From positions 56,857-120,856 of the forward strand of contig DEFM01000033.1 in assembly GCA_002350855.1 (NCBI GenBank): a DNA stretch of 64,000 bases, read 5' to 3'. Shown piece by piece: positions 37,750-52,700 of the stretch. The stretch comes from Prevotellaceae bacterium UBA2852 (lineage in GTDB: Bacteria > Bacteroidota > Bacteroidia > Bacteroidales > Bacteroidaceae). Below the pieces are notes generated by a model, which saw only the letters and a list, made by a program, of their open reading frames with translations, ran no database searches and had not been told where the DNA came from. Position 1 is the first letter of the stretch. Each line of letters opens with the position of its first letter. The position numbers and the translations under genes were made by a program.

Positions 37750-37787
37750 TTTCCCCTCCATTACGGGAGGGGGCAGGGGTGGGTCTT
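37750..37787. repeat. G/C-rich palindromic element, type 1 (second copy)
   Basis: Core CTCCATTACGGGAGGGG is identical to the reverse complement of the 25247-25288 element. It separates the stop of the 6355-aa gene from the minus-strand fimbrillin. Confidence 0.75.
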
Positions 37788-40700
37788 CTATTTTACAAAG
37801 ACTTTTTGGTGACCGAAGATGTAGACGCCGCGAGGCAGTCCAGGATTATTCTTGAGCAGAGTTTCCGGTGTCTCGTTGCGGGCAACGCGGCGGCCTTGGA
37901 GGTCATAAACATCGCAAGGCCATGGAGTGGTTTCTGTGTCTTCGTTGAAGTCGGTGTCTTCTGATTCGTCGTTGTTCTCTGAGTTGTCTGAATCGTCTTC
38001 TTCGTCATCGAATAATACAACAATGCCGGGGTGGTCCTTGGTTGGTGAGCCTGCAGCCCAATCGTACACGTAGAAAGCTTTATTGTTATATACGTATTTA
38101 TTGTCACGTTGCAGGGATGTGGCATTGCGGGCATCAGACCAGTGTGCGTGGACTTGTAATGCTTTATTTGCATCCGATACCTCATTTTTGAAGGCAGTGC
38201 TACTTTCAACGGATGAGTACTCAATGTGACCGCGCCACCAGTTCTCGTTTGTGTAGAAGCCAACGGCTTTCGATGTGTCGTAGTTGTACCACATACGTGA
38301 ACCTTCTTGAATTATATTGTCATTCCAAGTGTTTTTTACTCCAATCTCACTAAACGGAAGTCCGAAGGTCATAACGTTGCGTCCATTGGTCCAGGTGTCA
38401 ATACCTGTAATTTCATCTATGTTGTCATCGCTCAAGTCTTTCTCCAAGTACACACCATAAAGTTTTATCTTGTTGAGGTTCTCTGTTATACGTGTTGGTG
38501 TAACGTTTGGAATGTAGAGATCAACATAGTACGGACGAAGGTTGCTGTTCTCCGTGTCATCTACAACAGCCTTAGTGCTGCTGTTCCACTTCTTCCACAC
38601 ACCACGTTCTGGCTTGCTGGTACGTATGATTACCGGCCAGTTGGCTGGGATAAACTGCGGATTGCTCTTCTCGTTGAGCTGACTCACAGAGGTCAGGCGC
38701 ATGGTTGTAGGAGTGGAGGCGCCTGTGGCAATTGGAGTTATGCTGGTGAACGCAGCGTCTATAGTCTTGTTCAGACGTGTGTCAAACGGTACGTAGTTCG
38801 AAGCATAATAATTAGCATCGCTGTCACCGCCTTTGTTAACCTTAACTCGCAGAGCCATCTCGTTGTATGGCCATTCTGTCTGTGTACCGACAGGTTTGAG
38901 CAGCCATTTGGTGTTCTGTATGGCATAGTCAAGTCCTTCAGTGTTCCAGTGAACCAGTTCGTCACCTATTTCCTGCATTTCGTTGTTGGTTTGCAATGAA
39001 ATGCGGTAGCGGTGGTTAGGATCTATACAGAGATAGTTGGTCTTGAGGTTATTTGCCAAATTCTCATCGGTCGCTGATTCTGTAGCCATAGTGCGTATGG
39101 TGATAGCAGTTCCACCGATATCGCTCATCTGGAATGGAGTAGCAGTAGCGTCGAGTTTAGTGAATCCTGCATCATCTACACCTGCTGTACCATTGACATA
39201 AAGTCCTTGTGTGCCGAAGCGGAAGCGGTCATAGCTGTCGCCAAGAGGTTCAAAGTAGAATATGCTTGAAGGATCATATTCCGCTGGTAGAATCTCTATG
39301 TTGCCTCGCAGGGCTGGATGTGCGTCAAGCGTACGTTCTGTCTTTCTCGTTCCTGCGTCAAGACCGCTGATAGCAGTGTTCAGAGCACCGAAGGTATGGA
39401 ATGTGGTATTTGCCTCGTCTGTCTCGAAGAAGTGTAGGTACTGATAGCCACTTTGAGGACTGTCATTATCAACTGCATTGTCAGCATACTTGCTGTAGTC
39501 TTTCTCCGATTCGAAACGGTAACCGCTTACAAAACGCGGACCTACAATACCGTTGACAGAAGTGCCGTCGGTGTTGAGTGCTTCGGTTGAGAATGCCTGC
39601 AGACGGTAATAGCCCTTCTCCAAAGGAACGAGGTTGGTGCTCTTGAACTTCAGAGGCAGATCGCTGCCTGTTGGACGTGCCTCGTTTGCAAGCAGTTCTG
39701 TGCCGTTGTGCTTGTAGAACGTACCTGCATAGACAGTCTTTCGTGCTCCGTCAATGGTCTTGAAGTCAATGACAGACGGATTTGCACGGTAGCTGCTCTT
39801 GTAAGTCTTCAGCGTATTGTAAAGTTCGGTGTTGGCGAATGTTCCTGCAACAGCAGGTTTCAGACCACCTACATAACCGGAGCGTTCGAAGTAGGGGAGT
39901 ACTTGTTCAGGTGTGACCATAAGTCTCCAGTTAGCCTCGCGGTTGCTGCGTATGCTGCTTGCGGTGGCAGCGTATTTCAGCTCAGCCAGACGACTGGTTG
40001 TGTTATGAGTCATATAGAAACCGTTGAACGCATCGTCAGTCGTACCGATAGTGTTGGCAGTCGGATGCATGAGGAATGTGTATTTGTTCATGCCTGCAAA
40101 CATCTCATAGACTGCATTATGCTTAATTTGAGTTGTCTGGCAGATATTCTTCTTGGTAAAGGCATCTGTCCAACTCAAGTCAGGTGTGGATTCATTGTCA
40201 TCATAGTTGGCATTTTCAGTAGTGAGAGTGACATTGTCCCAACCTGTTCCGTTGACTGTAGCATAGCGGTTGTGCATTACAAATCCGTACGGGTCTCCTT
40301 CTGGTGCCCACAGATAGTTATTGGTGTAGTGTGCTGCAGCATCTCTACGAGCACCGACATTGCCGCTGTATGTGAAGTTTACAAGTCCGTCGTCCTCGTT
40401 ACCTGTCATCATCTGGTACCATGCCGTGGTGTTGCGACCTTCGTCGGCAAAGCGGAATTGAGAGTCATCCACATCATAGACCACATCGATGATAACCATT
40501 CGGTTCTTGTGGCTAACGTCGAGTTTGGTGATAGGCTTGCCATTGCCTGCAACTACTTGCTCATAATATTTCTTCTCAGGGTTTGCTGTAACTGATATCC
40601 AGTCGATTTCCTTCGCAATTTGTTCCACTCCGTTCTCGTCGATGAAGGTCTTTGGTGTTACACCGTCGTCCTCATAAACGATTCGGTCGCTTGTCTCAGA

Positions 40701-43700
40701 ACGGAGTACATCGCGCTGATAGAGTGTGTACTTACAGAACTGACGTTTCATATACCAAGGAACGGTGATGGCATTTCCTATTCCCACACGTGTAACTGTG
40801 TAGTCTGGAATCTCATCACGGACGATATCGCGCAGTGAAGCCTGTTTCAGATGCTCGATAATTTCGTCCTTGACTGTTGTCTTGAGTTTGCTTGCAACCG
40901 TTGTCCCGCTCGTTATTGTAAAGTCCGAACCACCTGTTATATTAGCACCATCGATGGTTTCTGTAGCTTTGGTGTAGGTTGTACTTCCTACTGTAGTCGA
41001 AGTGGTAGTCATGTATTCAGGATACTTGTACTTCAACCACTCAACAAGATGTTTGTCGATCAGTAGTTTGTTTTCATTCTGTTCTGTAGCGTCAGCACCA
41101 AGCATTGCATCAGTATCGGTATAGTCGAGAGAATGCTGATGGGCAATGACGAGGTGGTAGATGACGATATTGGCATATTCCTCCACTTCGGCAATATAGA
41201 ACGGGTGTACCTGTTTGGTATCGGTAGAGTAGAGTGTTGCCGTCGGGTCGTTGCTTACAAGCGAACCTTTGAGGTAGAGATACTGGTCTTCGCTCGGTAA
41301 GTCTTTATTGTCTGATGCTCGGTCGAAGGTGACGAAATTGATGGGTGAGCCGAATGTCTCACTGGTTTCGTCATCGTCAATGAGAGCCAGATAGTATACA
41401 TATACAGGTGTGTTCTCTACTCCGCCGCTCGATGCCGTATAGACAGTCTTGCCGCTTGAGTCGGTATAGACCTTGACGGTCTTACCGTCCACGATAGCGG
41501 TCTTCTGCAGTCCCTGAACGATAGCCCAGTGGCTCTTCTGGATATTAGAATTGACAATGCCGTTGGTCGTATCGTAATAGAGTGCAGTGTTCTCGTTATC
41601 CTGATACAGTGCGTAGTTCTTGAACTCAAAGTCGTATGGGTCGCCCACGAACGCCCACTTCTGCTGCTGCTCATTGGTGCGTGAACTCTTATCTCCGAAT
41701 GCCTGTTCGGAACTGTCGTGAGTGTTAACCCATCCATAGGCAGGTGCCGAGATATTCTCGCCGGATTTGTATTCCTCTGTCTCCACTCGCCTGTAGACCT
41801 CATTGACGATGTGTCCGTCGGCATTGTACTCGTAATGGTCGAACACATCTTTATATGTCGTTACACGGACATTAGAACCCTTGTAAACCTGATCCCACTG
41901 ATAGTAGGCATTGGTCCAGTAGTATTCATCCTGCTCGGCATTATCCTCAGACGTGAAGTATTGGGCATACTGTTCATCCACCGTGTATACGTATGCAATC
42001 TCGTAGTATTTGCGTCCGTTGCTGTCGGTGTTGATTAACTTCGAGGCATCCAAGTGTCCTGTGAATTCATTCTGGGTCTCACCTTGGTAAATGGTGATTT
42101 TGTTTGCTCCGGTGAAGTTGTTAAGGCTCTTAAGCTGGTTGTTTATAGCGGTAGTCTTGGCGGTTTTCTCCGCATCGGTCTCCGAACCTGTGTAACCGTT
42201 GTAGTAGAGTTGATAGCACTCTATGTAGTTACAGCCGAATCGCTTTAGCGTTGGCGGCAAGGATTCGAACACGTTGCCGTACTTCAGCTCAACGTGCTTG
42301 AGAGTTGCCTTGAGATTTCCGTTGATATCATATATATGTACGTTTGCGTCAAAGCAGTCGTTGTCGGCATTGTCATCGTCTTTTGCAACGGCTGTGCGGA
42401 TTACTGCTTTGTCCTGTGCGCTGGTCTTGGTTTCAAGGGAGAATTCCTCAAGCACGAATGCGCTATTTAGAGGATTGGCACTACCGTCGTTGTTGGTGAA
42501 GTTGTGGTAAACCAGCCGCTGGTAGTTGTTGGTCATGTTGCGGGGGTCGATGCTGGTGTAGTCTCCCACAGTCTCATCCACACTCGATACCTTGAGCGAC
42601 GATGTACGGATGAAATAGTCGTTGTCACCTCCGGTCTTGCTCATTACCAGTCCCCATTCGGTGTTACCGTTTCCTAAGTTTCCGCCAGTGCCGTCCACAC
42701 CGTATGCGCGGTTCTCGTCGGAGTCTCCGAATTTGACATAGTTATACCATGGATTTTCGGATTCGGTAGATTGTGCATAACCTGTGCCGAGCCAGAAGTT
42801 GCTTCCTGTCACAGCCGTACGAGGACAGCCCAGGTCTTCCCAGCGCCTGCGGTTGATCATAGTGAACTTATATGGGTCACCGACGAAAGCCCAGTGCAGA
42901 CCCTTCATGCCAAGATCCCATCCCTGATATTCCTGGTCTGTATAATTTGCGGTGGGGTAGTTGCTTACACGCAGAGTGTCGTTTTCTATGTTGCTGGAGT
43001 TTTGGTTCATCTTGTCGTAGAAGAGCCATTTGTTTCCTCCCACTGTCACATCGAGCCATTGAGGCTGCAATTCTGTGTTGGCAAACTCTGCGGGTGTGGT
43101 GAACAAGTGGATTCCGTCCTTTGTCTCGTCATCCACTTCGTACGTCACACGGAACTTGAACGAAGCGCGGCATTTGGTTGGGTCACCGTCTTTGTCAGTC
43201 TCTTTATATACCCATCCGTTGCTGATGGTATGGTATGGATCAATAGAAGAGCAATTCTCCAGGTTGAACGCAACATCCTTGGTCAGAGTAAAGTCGAAAC
43301 TTGCTGGATGCCATGCGGTTGAGTTGTTGTTCTGATATTCCAGATTACCATACTTTACGAACTTACGCTGCAGATGTCGTGGAACTTCGGTGAGAGTCTC
43401 GCCCAATCCGAAGTATTCGGAGAGTTCTTCCGTTACGACAGGGTCGCCAAGGGTGGTTTCCTTGTAAGCAGTGAAGTAAACCTTTGTGGGATGCATAAGT
43501 CGGATGACGCAGTTCTCGTCATTGGCAGTATGATAGCCTTTGTACTTACCCTTCAGGTTATTGGCATTGTCGGAGTCGTAGCTCAGATTGATACCGTAAG
43601 CCTTCGGGTTCTCGCTCTGTGCCTCGCGATAGGTACGTCTAATACCGTCGTGTGCCAGATAATAGTATACGTCGCGGTAACCGAGCAACTGGTTGTCTGC

Positions 43701-46700
43701 ACGGAACCTCAGGGCGAACGCATCTTCATCCTCCGATGCCGCAGGCACCACTTCCCAATAGAAGTTCTGGTAATATGGTCTGCCGTAGTTACCGTTATCT
43801 ACCTCATGCGCTTTACCATCAGCGTCGGTATATGTCAGAGTCTTACGCTCATCGATGAAACTTGGGTCTGGACTGCGGAAGTGTACACAATCCACAACGA
43901 ACTGGAATGCTGTCTCTGTGGGGTCGAAACGGCAGAGGTTTGCATCGTTGGTATTGTTCTTTATCGCATATTCTGTGTTATAGACCTGCAACTTATACGG
44001 GTCGCCCACAAAATACCATTTCAGTCGCTCAGGTACAGTCTCCATGCGGTTCCCCGCACTCTTATACACGCAGTAGTTGTATGGCTGACTTGTGTCGTAA
44101 ACAAACTTGCTTCCGTTCCATTTCATCTTCTCAGAAAGCACTGGAGCATATACTTGTCCTATCTGTGACTGATATGTCACATCGCTCTGGAAGTATGCAT
44201 GGTGACCTGTGTTGTAGCCCAGTTTACCACCCTTCAGCATGTTAGGATCGGCGAAGTCCATGAAGTAGACGTGGTCGTTGTTTGATACCATCGTTTCTAC
44301 CTCTTCCACAGTAGGTAGCTGCTTGAGGAACTTGTCCGTGGTAACCGTGTACTTGATGTAGATGGTCTTTGGTGGTGAACCCTGTGGAGTCTGGTTTCCT
44401 GGAGGACCAACATATTTGATGTTTCCGTCTTCATCGACAGCATAGTAGTTGTACATGGCCTTACCCAATTCGTTATAGACGATGTTGCCCTCGCTGTCGG
44501 TCTGCACTGTTCCACGTACAGGACAGTAACCCAGTGGATTGATTGCGCCTTCGGTGCGGTAGTCATCTATATAGAATTTGTAGTAGCAGAATTTGCGCTG
44601 AAGTTCTATCGGCAAGTCTGCTAAAGTGATTACGTCATCATGACAATACATACGGTCACCTACCGAGGTGTACATACGCACTGTGCCTGAACTTAAGGCA
44701 TCGATGAACTTTGAACGTTCCTGTGACTCAGCCGACCTTGCAGCTGCCTGTTCGGGAGTTGGGTTATATAATGGTGTAAATGCATCTGGATACTTGCCAA
44801 GATATGTGTTCGTCGTTCCGTCATCGTCTATCTGGTCATCGCGTCTAATCACGAAGCGCAATTCCTCGTACTTGTTCGGCTTGTATGGCAATACATTAAT
44901 ATTATAGTCGAGTTCTGTGAGGTCGGTTGTACGTGGACGCAGCATCACTTCGTTGGTGTTCTCCACTGTTGAGCGGTGCATGCGCCAGTAGAGCGGCTTG
45001 CTGTCTTCGTTCGGAATGGTCGGGTTGTTGTAAGTTGATGAGCCTGCATCTTCGAATTCACCTGTGATGAGGCTGAACGTAGAACTGCTGTTCGCGCCTT
45101 GCCCCTCTGCCAGTCCCCAACGGTAGTAAGTCGATTCGGTGTCGGAATAGAGTGGAGTGTTCACCACATATTCCGAGGTCGTTCCCGCTGTATTGGTGAG
45201 CAGTTTGTATGTGACAAGGTGGTCGCGGTGGGTCTTCACGAATTCCTTCTGCTCGGTAATGTCGTTGTAAGTCTCCTCAACCGTAGAGTTGGCGTTGAAT
45301 ATATAGAAATCGTACGGGTCGCCAGCGAAGCACCACAGCCATTTCTTTTCCTCGAACACAGAGTGGTCGTTCTCGCGGTATGCCTCAGCCATGCGGCTGT
45401 AGTTCCAGCCTTTGTGGTTTTTCTCTGCATCCTTGTGGATGGTGTAGTCGTTATTGAGGTATGATATACGTCCTGTCTCTTCACGGCGCAGGAAGTACTG
45501 ACCGTTGTTGTTGGTGTAGTCGTCGTTTGTCTTCAGCACCATGAAGTAGAGATAGTCGTATCGGTGCAGACCGAAGGTGCCGAGGGTCTCGTTCAGGTTC
45601 TCGTAGTTGTTAATCTGGAAGAGGTAGTCGGTGTAGCCGCCTGTGTTATTGAGCAGCATATGCACCGTGCTGGCATTCCATCCCATGACATTGAACGGCA
45701 TTCCATCTTCGTCAATGACGTATTTTCCGTTCTCCTGTATGTAGTTGTCGTCGGCATCAGTCTTATAGTGCTGCCGTGCGTGGTAGTCGATGTAGATATC
45801 CACCCAAGTGTTGGCTTTGTCCCCATCACTCATGTTGTCGATTGCCTGGAAGAAGGGGTAGAGTTCTGTACCTGACGTCAGGTCTATGGTCTTCCTAACC
45901 TTTGTTGCCGCATCTATGGTTACTGGCAGTTGAGTAGCCTCATCATTATCCTGGTCAACATAATAGGTAACAGTGTAGTCGCAGTATTTTCTTAACAGTT
46001 CTTCGGGTATCGCAAAAATATCGCGAGCCATGACGTTAGGTTTCTCCACTACTAACTTACGTCCGTCAATCTTTGTTGTAAGATGGAAGCGGTAGTTGTG
46101 TGTAGTGGTAGGCAGGAACTGGATGGATATACCATCACCGATTTCCATGTCGAGCAAGTCAGTATAATTATTCCGATTATGTCTGTGGAGATTCCATGTA
46201 TTATCAATTGTATAGTAGCGTTCCTGTTTCAGGTTGTTGCCTCCGGCGTTACGCTGCGTTTCCGAAAGGTCGTAGTAGTCGGAGTGCCAGAAGAACGGCG
46301 TGATTGCCATCAATCGGTAATTACCGTCTTCATGACCTAAAATTGCGAATCTGTTGGCTTTGTATTTACCATTAGTAGTAGCGTTGCTTGCATAGTTGTC
46401 AGTACGCATCTCGAATTCTGGTTGTTCACGAGATGTGTAGCTTCCTACTCTATCATCTCTGTACCACAATTCAGGTGATTGCAGAGCATCGTTGAAATTA
46501 TCTCGGGCAACGTTTGTTATCTTGAGATTATATGGATCCTCGCCTCTCAATCTCCATTGGTAATAGTTCGCTGTCCGATTGGTTGGATTGGAATTGTTCC
46601 AAACACGATGATCGTTTTCGTTTGTGCTTGCACTTATCAGAAACTGACTGCTACTATTCTCATTCATTATCAGGTATTTTGAGATTCCTGTCAAATCCAG

Positions 46701-49700
46701 CCCTCCTGATTTTGGACTGTAAGAATAGCGAACGTAAATGGTAAGACCTTCGTATGGTTGAATAGTCAGCTTGTTGGCCGTCTTCGTGTCAACATCTGCA
46801 AACTCAAACGGTGTGGATGCACTGCCATCTGGATGCTCAAACGAGCCGATAGTGCTGAAGGCTGCAGCCTTGTAGTATTCGTATTCGCTGAGGTTAAGCA
46901 AGGGCGAGCGCAAACCATCAGGAATCTGTACGGGGTCGCCACCGTCTTGCAGAACATCATAGGTGATAGCCTCATACATGTCGTTGTTGATGATGACAAA
47001 GCGTGAAGTATATTGGAAAGGAACAAGGTCTGCCTGAACAGAGGTTTTTCCATGTCCATAGGCTTCACCTCGTGATAATTTAACTTCATTACCATCGGTA
47101 ACTGCTAAATAAGCAAGCATATCATAGCCATTAGTACCGTAAGTGCTACCGATTTCGTCGCCTGTTGCTGCTATCAGTTCGTAGTGTCCGTCATATCCTT
47201 CAACAAGTATGAAGCGTTGGTAAGTATTGGCTGCATTGTCATCGGCAAGTGTGATGGAGTTGTTACCAAGAGTAATAGATTCTGCAGTGAGCACTTTTCC
47301 GTTGCTATGCTTCAGAGTTATGCAGTATGGGTCGATATCCTCCACACCGTCTCCACCGAACTGTCCAGTTGGTTTCCAGATGTATATGTCTTCAGTACTT
47401 TCGCTAAGTGCACCGCCTTCGGTTTTATTGGTGGCGGCGTTGTCTGTTTCCTGAGTCACATCGCTTCCTGAAGTCGTTTTGAGGAAGTGGCCGCCTCGAA
47501 TCTTCAGGTTATAGAGTTTCGTTCCCAAGAGGTTGGGGCTTGTCAGTTTGCTTGCGTCGAAGTCATAGGTCACTACTACTTCGTCAATTCCAGAGGTGAA
47601 GGGGAGTGTCTCTATGTCATAGTAGTAAGTGCTGACGAGCGGACTCTTGATAGTAGCAGGAATTACAGGTGCAGCACCTGCCACTCCGTCGCCCCATGCC
47701 TGAATTGCAAGGTTGCCGTTGCGGTCATAAACCTTATACAGATATTTGTTGGTAGGCGATGTCAGCTCAATCTGCAGTGCGCTGTTGCCATGAGTGTAAG
47801 TGTTGTCGCGGTTGAGATTAACCTCATCGTCGGAATGGCGGTTCACGTATGCCAGCACGTTGTCAGTGATGTTGGCACCCGATGCCAGTACCATTTCGTA
47901 TGGACCTTCCGCTGAATTGCCTACGAGGAAGAAGGTGGAGCGGAAATCCTCCGTCTCGCCGTCGCTCATCTGCATAGTTGTCTCTGTGTCGCTGACGTAC
48001 GACAGAGCCGCACCTGCATATACATCAGTGTATGCCTTGTTGACAAGGTGCATGGCGTATGGATCTACCCCTGCGGAGGTCGTTCCGTTGAATGCCCAAA
48101 GGTTTGCGGTTACGTTGGCGTCTGCAACAGTAAATGTGGATTCGCTCAACGCATTGATTGCACCTTCATCTTCCTCAATGTATTTGTCGGCAACTTTCAT
48201 GTTGTAGAAGCGTGAACCGTCGATTTGCAGCTTTGAGTATGTGTTGTCATCGTATGTATAGGTGACATAGATGTCGGCGTAAGCGTCGGGCACTTCGGTC
48301 AGGGCGGCAGTGCAAGCCTCGTCGCTCCAGTATTTCCAGTTGGTCGCAAACGGTGAGCGTATCTGTTCTGGCACTTCAAGAACATCACCTTTGGCAGACT
48401 CTACAGTGTAGCGAACAGCTTCTGTGCCGCTAAGGTTCATGATATGGTAGGTTACTCCTGACAGTGGCTGGCGCAGAATAACCTGCACCTGATCCATGTC
48501 GCTCTGGTATTTCGGATTGTGATCATCACTACCAACACCCAGGAGTTGTGCATTGGTAAAGTAGCCGAGATATGCCAGTCGGTTGTTGTCGGAGACTATA
48601 GTCTCATCCTTTGTCGCGGCAAGCAATTCCCAACGGCCAGGATGACCGTTCATCAGAATGAACGACTGTACCTTGTTGCTGCTGTTGTCGGCAACAAGAG
48701 AGAACGACTGGTTTTCCAGTGTATTGTTGTATGAAGCCAGTTCTATGAATTTATCACCATCCTTCTTACTCTTCAGTCGAACGTCGTATGGGTCTATGCT
48801 TCCGCTGCTGTTGCCCTTAAGGTACCATTCGTGTACAGTGTCGTCGTAGCGGCTCGGAGCTTTGTCGGCAACGAGACTTCCGCTGCTATTGTACAGGTAC
48901 ATGCCGTTGACCCATATATTGTACGATACCGAGCCTGTAAGATCAATATCTGCGTCAGCAAGCGCTTCCTTATCAGCATCGTAGGTCACGTATATGATAG
49001 GAGCATCGGCTGTTGTAGTCGTTTTCTTTGTAGTACAACTTGCGTCAGACCAGTATTGGAAGTTCTTTGCGTAAGGACTCCTTATGGCTGGAGGCAATTC
49101 AGGAGCTATACCAGTGGTTCCATGAACCTTGTATTCAATGGCAATATTGTTATTCTTATTTACAATCTTATAAGTAAAGTCGCTTTCGTTCTGTGGGGTT
49201 AATTTGAGATATGCAAATGTTCCTGAAGGATACTGTACACCATCGCCCCATCCGTCATTGTAGTTACACTTTACAATCTCCATTGAGCCATCGGTCTTTG
49301 AACCTCCATAACCTTCGGAGTAACGCCTGTTCTTACCCATGTACATGTAACGTACGACATCTCCAGTTTCTATATACGTCCACATCAGGCGGTATTTGAA
49401 GCCATTGGTATAATCATCACTGGCTGCTTCAGCACCACTGGGTAATAACATTAACGTATTGACCTTGCCTGATTTCCGGGCATATATAGTTCGTTGGTAG
49501 TTGCTAGATCCATCGTCAGTATTTAAGGCATAGGCATTGGGATCTGCTGCGTTGTATAGCTTTATGTTGTATGGATCACTTCCCTTGAAAAGCCAAATGT
49601 AGTGGTAGTCGGTGTTAAGAAGACTGGTGTCCAGCCTCTTTCCCGGTTCTGGTGTTTCAGAGTCTATGCCAGCTCGTTTACATAAGATTTGGTTGATGGT

Positions 49701-52700
49701 ATTTCCATTGTAATTAGTTTTGTTTGGATGTTCAGGATCTTCATTCCAATATGCTGTGTATTGTCTCGTAGGTTCAAATGCCATGTTGTAACCTGTAGCT
49801 CCGGTTAGGTCTATGGTTTTTAAGATATCTTCCTTGTAATAGACAACATAGATGTCTGGTGAAGTTGCATCTGCTATATATTTTAATTCCTGGGCATTGG
49901 GTTTCAAATCCATTTTCCCGTCTTCGGTGAGTACAAAAGCTGTTTTGTCAAAGTATTTGAACTTGCTAATGAGGGGACTCTTGAAAAGTGGCGGAAGTTG
50001 TGGTTTTGTTTCTCCCTTAACAGCCATTATTCCGTTTATACATGCCACAGCTTCAGTACCGCTTAGATTTATAATGTGGTATTTGTAAGCAGGCTGAATG
50101 CACATCTGTCTGTTTTGGATATTATCATCATTGTCAGGGTCATAACCTACTTGGCCTTTCTGACGTGTGTTAAGATCGCGAGTCAGATATGCGATTTTGT
50201 TGGTGTAATCAGAGTAGTATGTTCCTCGCTTGTATTTTTTATGTGCAATTTGATAATAGCCTTCTTCTGTTCCTGTGAGTATCATGAATCTGTCGGGATC
50301 GGCATATGTTTGCAAACTGATACCTGTTGCACCGTTTATTTCTGTTATGTTACAACTCCAGTATTGGTTGCTGACTGGGATGCGGATAGTAACCGAGTAA
50401 GGGTCGAACTGATCCTTGATATTCTTACCTGTGAATTGCAGCATATACTGCTCAGGACGGTATTTCAACTGATTTTGAGAAGCAATAAATGAATTGCCTT
50501 CCCTACAGTAAATGCGCTCTGGGTTAACTTTGGCAAACAGTGTATAATACTCCGAACCGTCGAGTTTAATTGGTGCATCTGACGGATTAAGTGCCTGATA
50601 AGTCACATATACCGTGTTGTCCTCTGTGTTGGATAGGGTGGTAAGCGGTATGGATCGTGCTTCGTCCTTCCAGTAGTAGTAGTCTGCAACAAGAGGACTC
50701 TTCATGAAGTCAGGCAGTGAGGGGGTAAGGTCGCTCACCTCGTCCGATGAACCTTGGAGGGTGAGGTTTCCTGCGAGGTCGTAGAGTTTATACGTGAATG
50801 AGAGTGCGACAGGTTCGAGGGTCAGACCGACGAGGTTGCTGGCTACAGTCTCGTTGTGCTGACGTGTGCTTGAGCGCAATACCTTCGCTCCGGAACTGTA
50901 GGTTAGATATGCGTATATATTGTCTGTGGTGCCGGAGTTGGCGGCAAGGAGTTCGAACTTGTTGTTGGCATTATCCCAGTCGGTGACTATAAAGGTTTCG
51001 TATGTCTGGCTTCCTGCGGTTGTAGGTGAATCACCTAAGGTGTTGACACCCAATGGAGTGTTAGCGTTCTTGAAACTGTAGATTTTTGCTTCGTAAGGGT
51101 CGCTGCTGGTAGTTTCGATTCGCCATACATTCTCCAGTTGCTTCTTTTGGTCGGCTGTAAGGCTGGTGTTGGCTCCTGTTACAGTACCGCTGGCAGTGAC
51201 ATAACTGAGATATTGATCTACAACCGGTGAACTTGTGTTGCGAAGCTTTACGTTGAAAATCGTCGTTCCGTTGAGACCTTTGTTCTTGATTTGCGCCGCA
51301 TCTACATCATAGATTACATATATGTCGGTGTTTCTTCCCACCGAGGCAATTACTGAGCGTGAGGTAGGGTTGCTCGACACCAGTTTGTATATTCCGCGGG
51401 CAAGATAGTCAGGGTAGAACTCCGACAGTGGCAGGTATTTGAAGTTGCTGGTAGCGAAAGCCCTGAGATGGGTTGGCAGGTTTGGACTATAGGCTACAGA
51501 CGTCCAGTATTTGTCGGTATAGGTGAGTGCCTCGCGTCCGTTCTTGTTGATGATGTGGTAGGTGTAGGTTACTGGTCGCTTCAGAGCAACGGTAAGGGGT
51601 TTTGTACCGTCGTTTGCTGCGGGTTCTGCGGCTTTGCTCGATGCTTCAACTGTTACTCCTCCTGAGCCAAGCCCTGAAGTCACTTTGCTGTGGTCGAATC
51701 GTGGCATCAGACGCATGTTGCCGTTAGCATCCTTCACAGCCATGAAGGTGGTGTTGGTAATGTTGAGCGTTGTCTGGTCGTGACCTGTAGCACGGAATTT
51801 GGAAGTAGGTGCTCCGAGTGTTGTACCAGTAATGCCTGTGCTGACCCATCCTCCATTACCGTCAAGTCTGGCTGCGGTGGAGTTGACAGCGACATAGCGG
51901 TTCGTATATGCAAAACTCTGTATTTGCAGGTTATAGGGATCGAATCCGTTGCGTCCTTCAGAATAGTTGTCAGCCTCAGTCTCTGACTGCGATTTTTCGT
52001 CATAGACACCATTGTACTGATAGCCCATCTCTGTGTCGATGTTGAAGTTCGGACGAAGATACCACAGCATGTTTCCGGTGATATCATTGAACGACGACAG
52101 TGATGTGGTGGTGATGCTTGTACCGTTGGTTGTCTGTGCGAATGCGCCGTTCTGCTTAACGAGGAAAGCCGATGCGCGAGTGGCAGCTTCTGTGGCAGCA
52201 CCCTCATAACTGTCGGCAAACTCCGCTTTTACGTCGTAGGTGACGTAGAGGTCGGTCATGTTGTCATCGAAGTTCTTGGCTGTGCCGCCAGGAGTTATTT
52301 CAACATGGTCGTAAGGAATGTCAGTCAATGTGGTAGAGTGCATGAAGTCTGCATTGTTGGTAGCTACAGTGGCATCGTCGTCAACAACCCATTTCGTGCC
52401 ATTAGCCTTGTATACAGTGATTTGAGGACTACTTAATATGTATTTGTGGTAACCTGGAAGTTTTGATCCGGAACTCCACCAGTGGTACTTCTCCACCATT
52501 GGACTGTCGTAGAGACCGATGGCAGCCAGTTTCTCTGCTTTGACGGCATCGCTGTCCGAACGCTTTGGCAGAGGCTTGCGCATGATTTCCCAACCATGCT
52601 TGTCTATAAGCACAATTTGTGGGTCGAGGGAGATTTCCTCGAAGGTAAATTCACCGTCACCCATGTCTATAGTCTGGAACCAGTGCTTGCCCCACAGATA

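Noticed and set aside
39708..44168. Several plus-strand frames of 150-295 codons opposite the giant gene
   Set aside because: They match the complementary frames of the repeated modules, are Cys/Val-rich as antisense frames often are, and lack promoters or signals.
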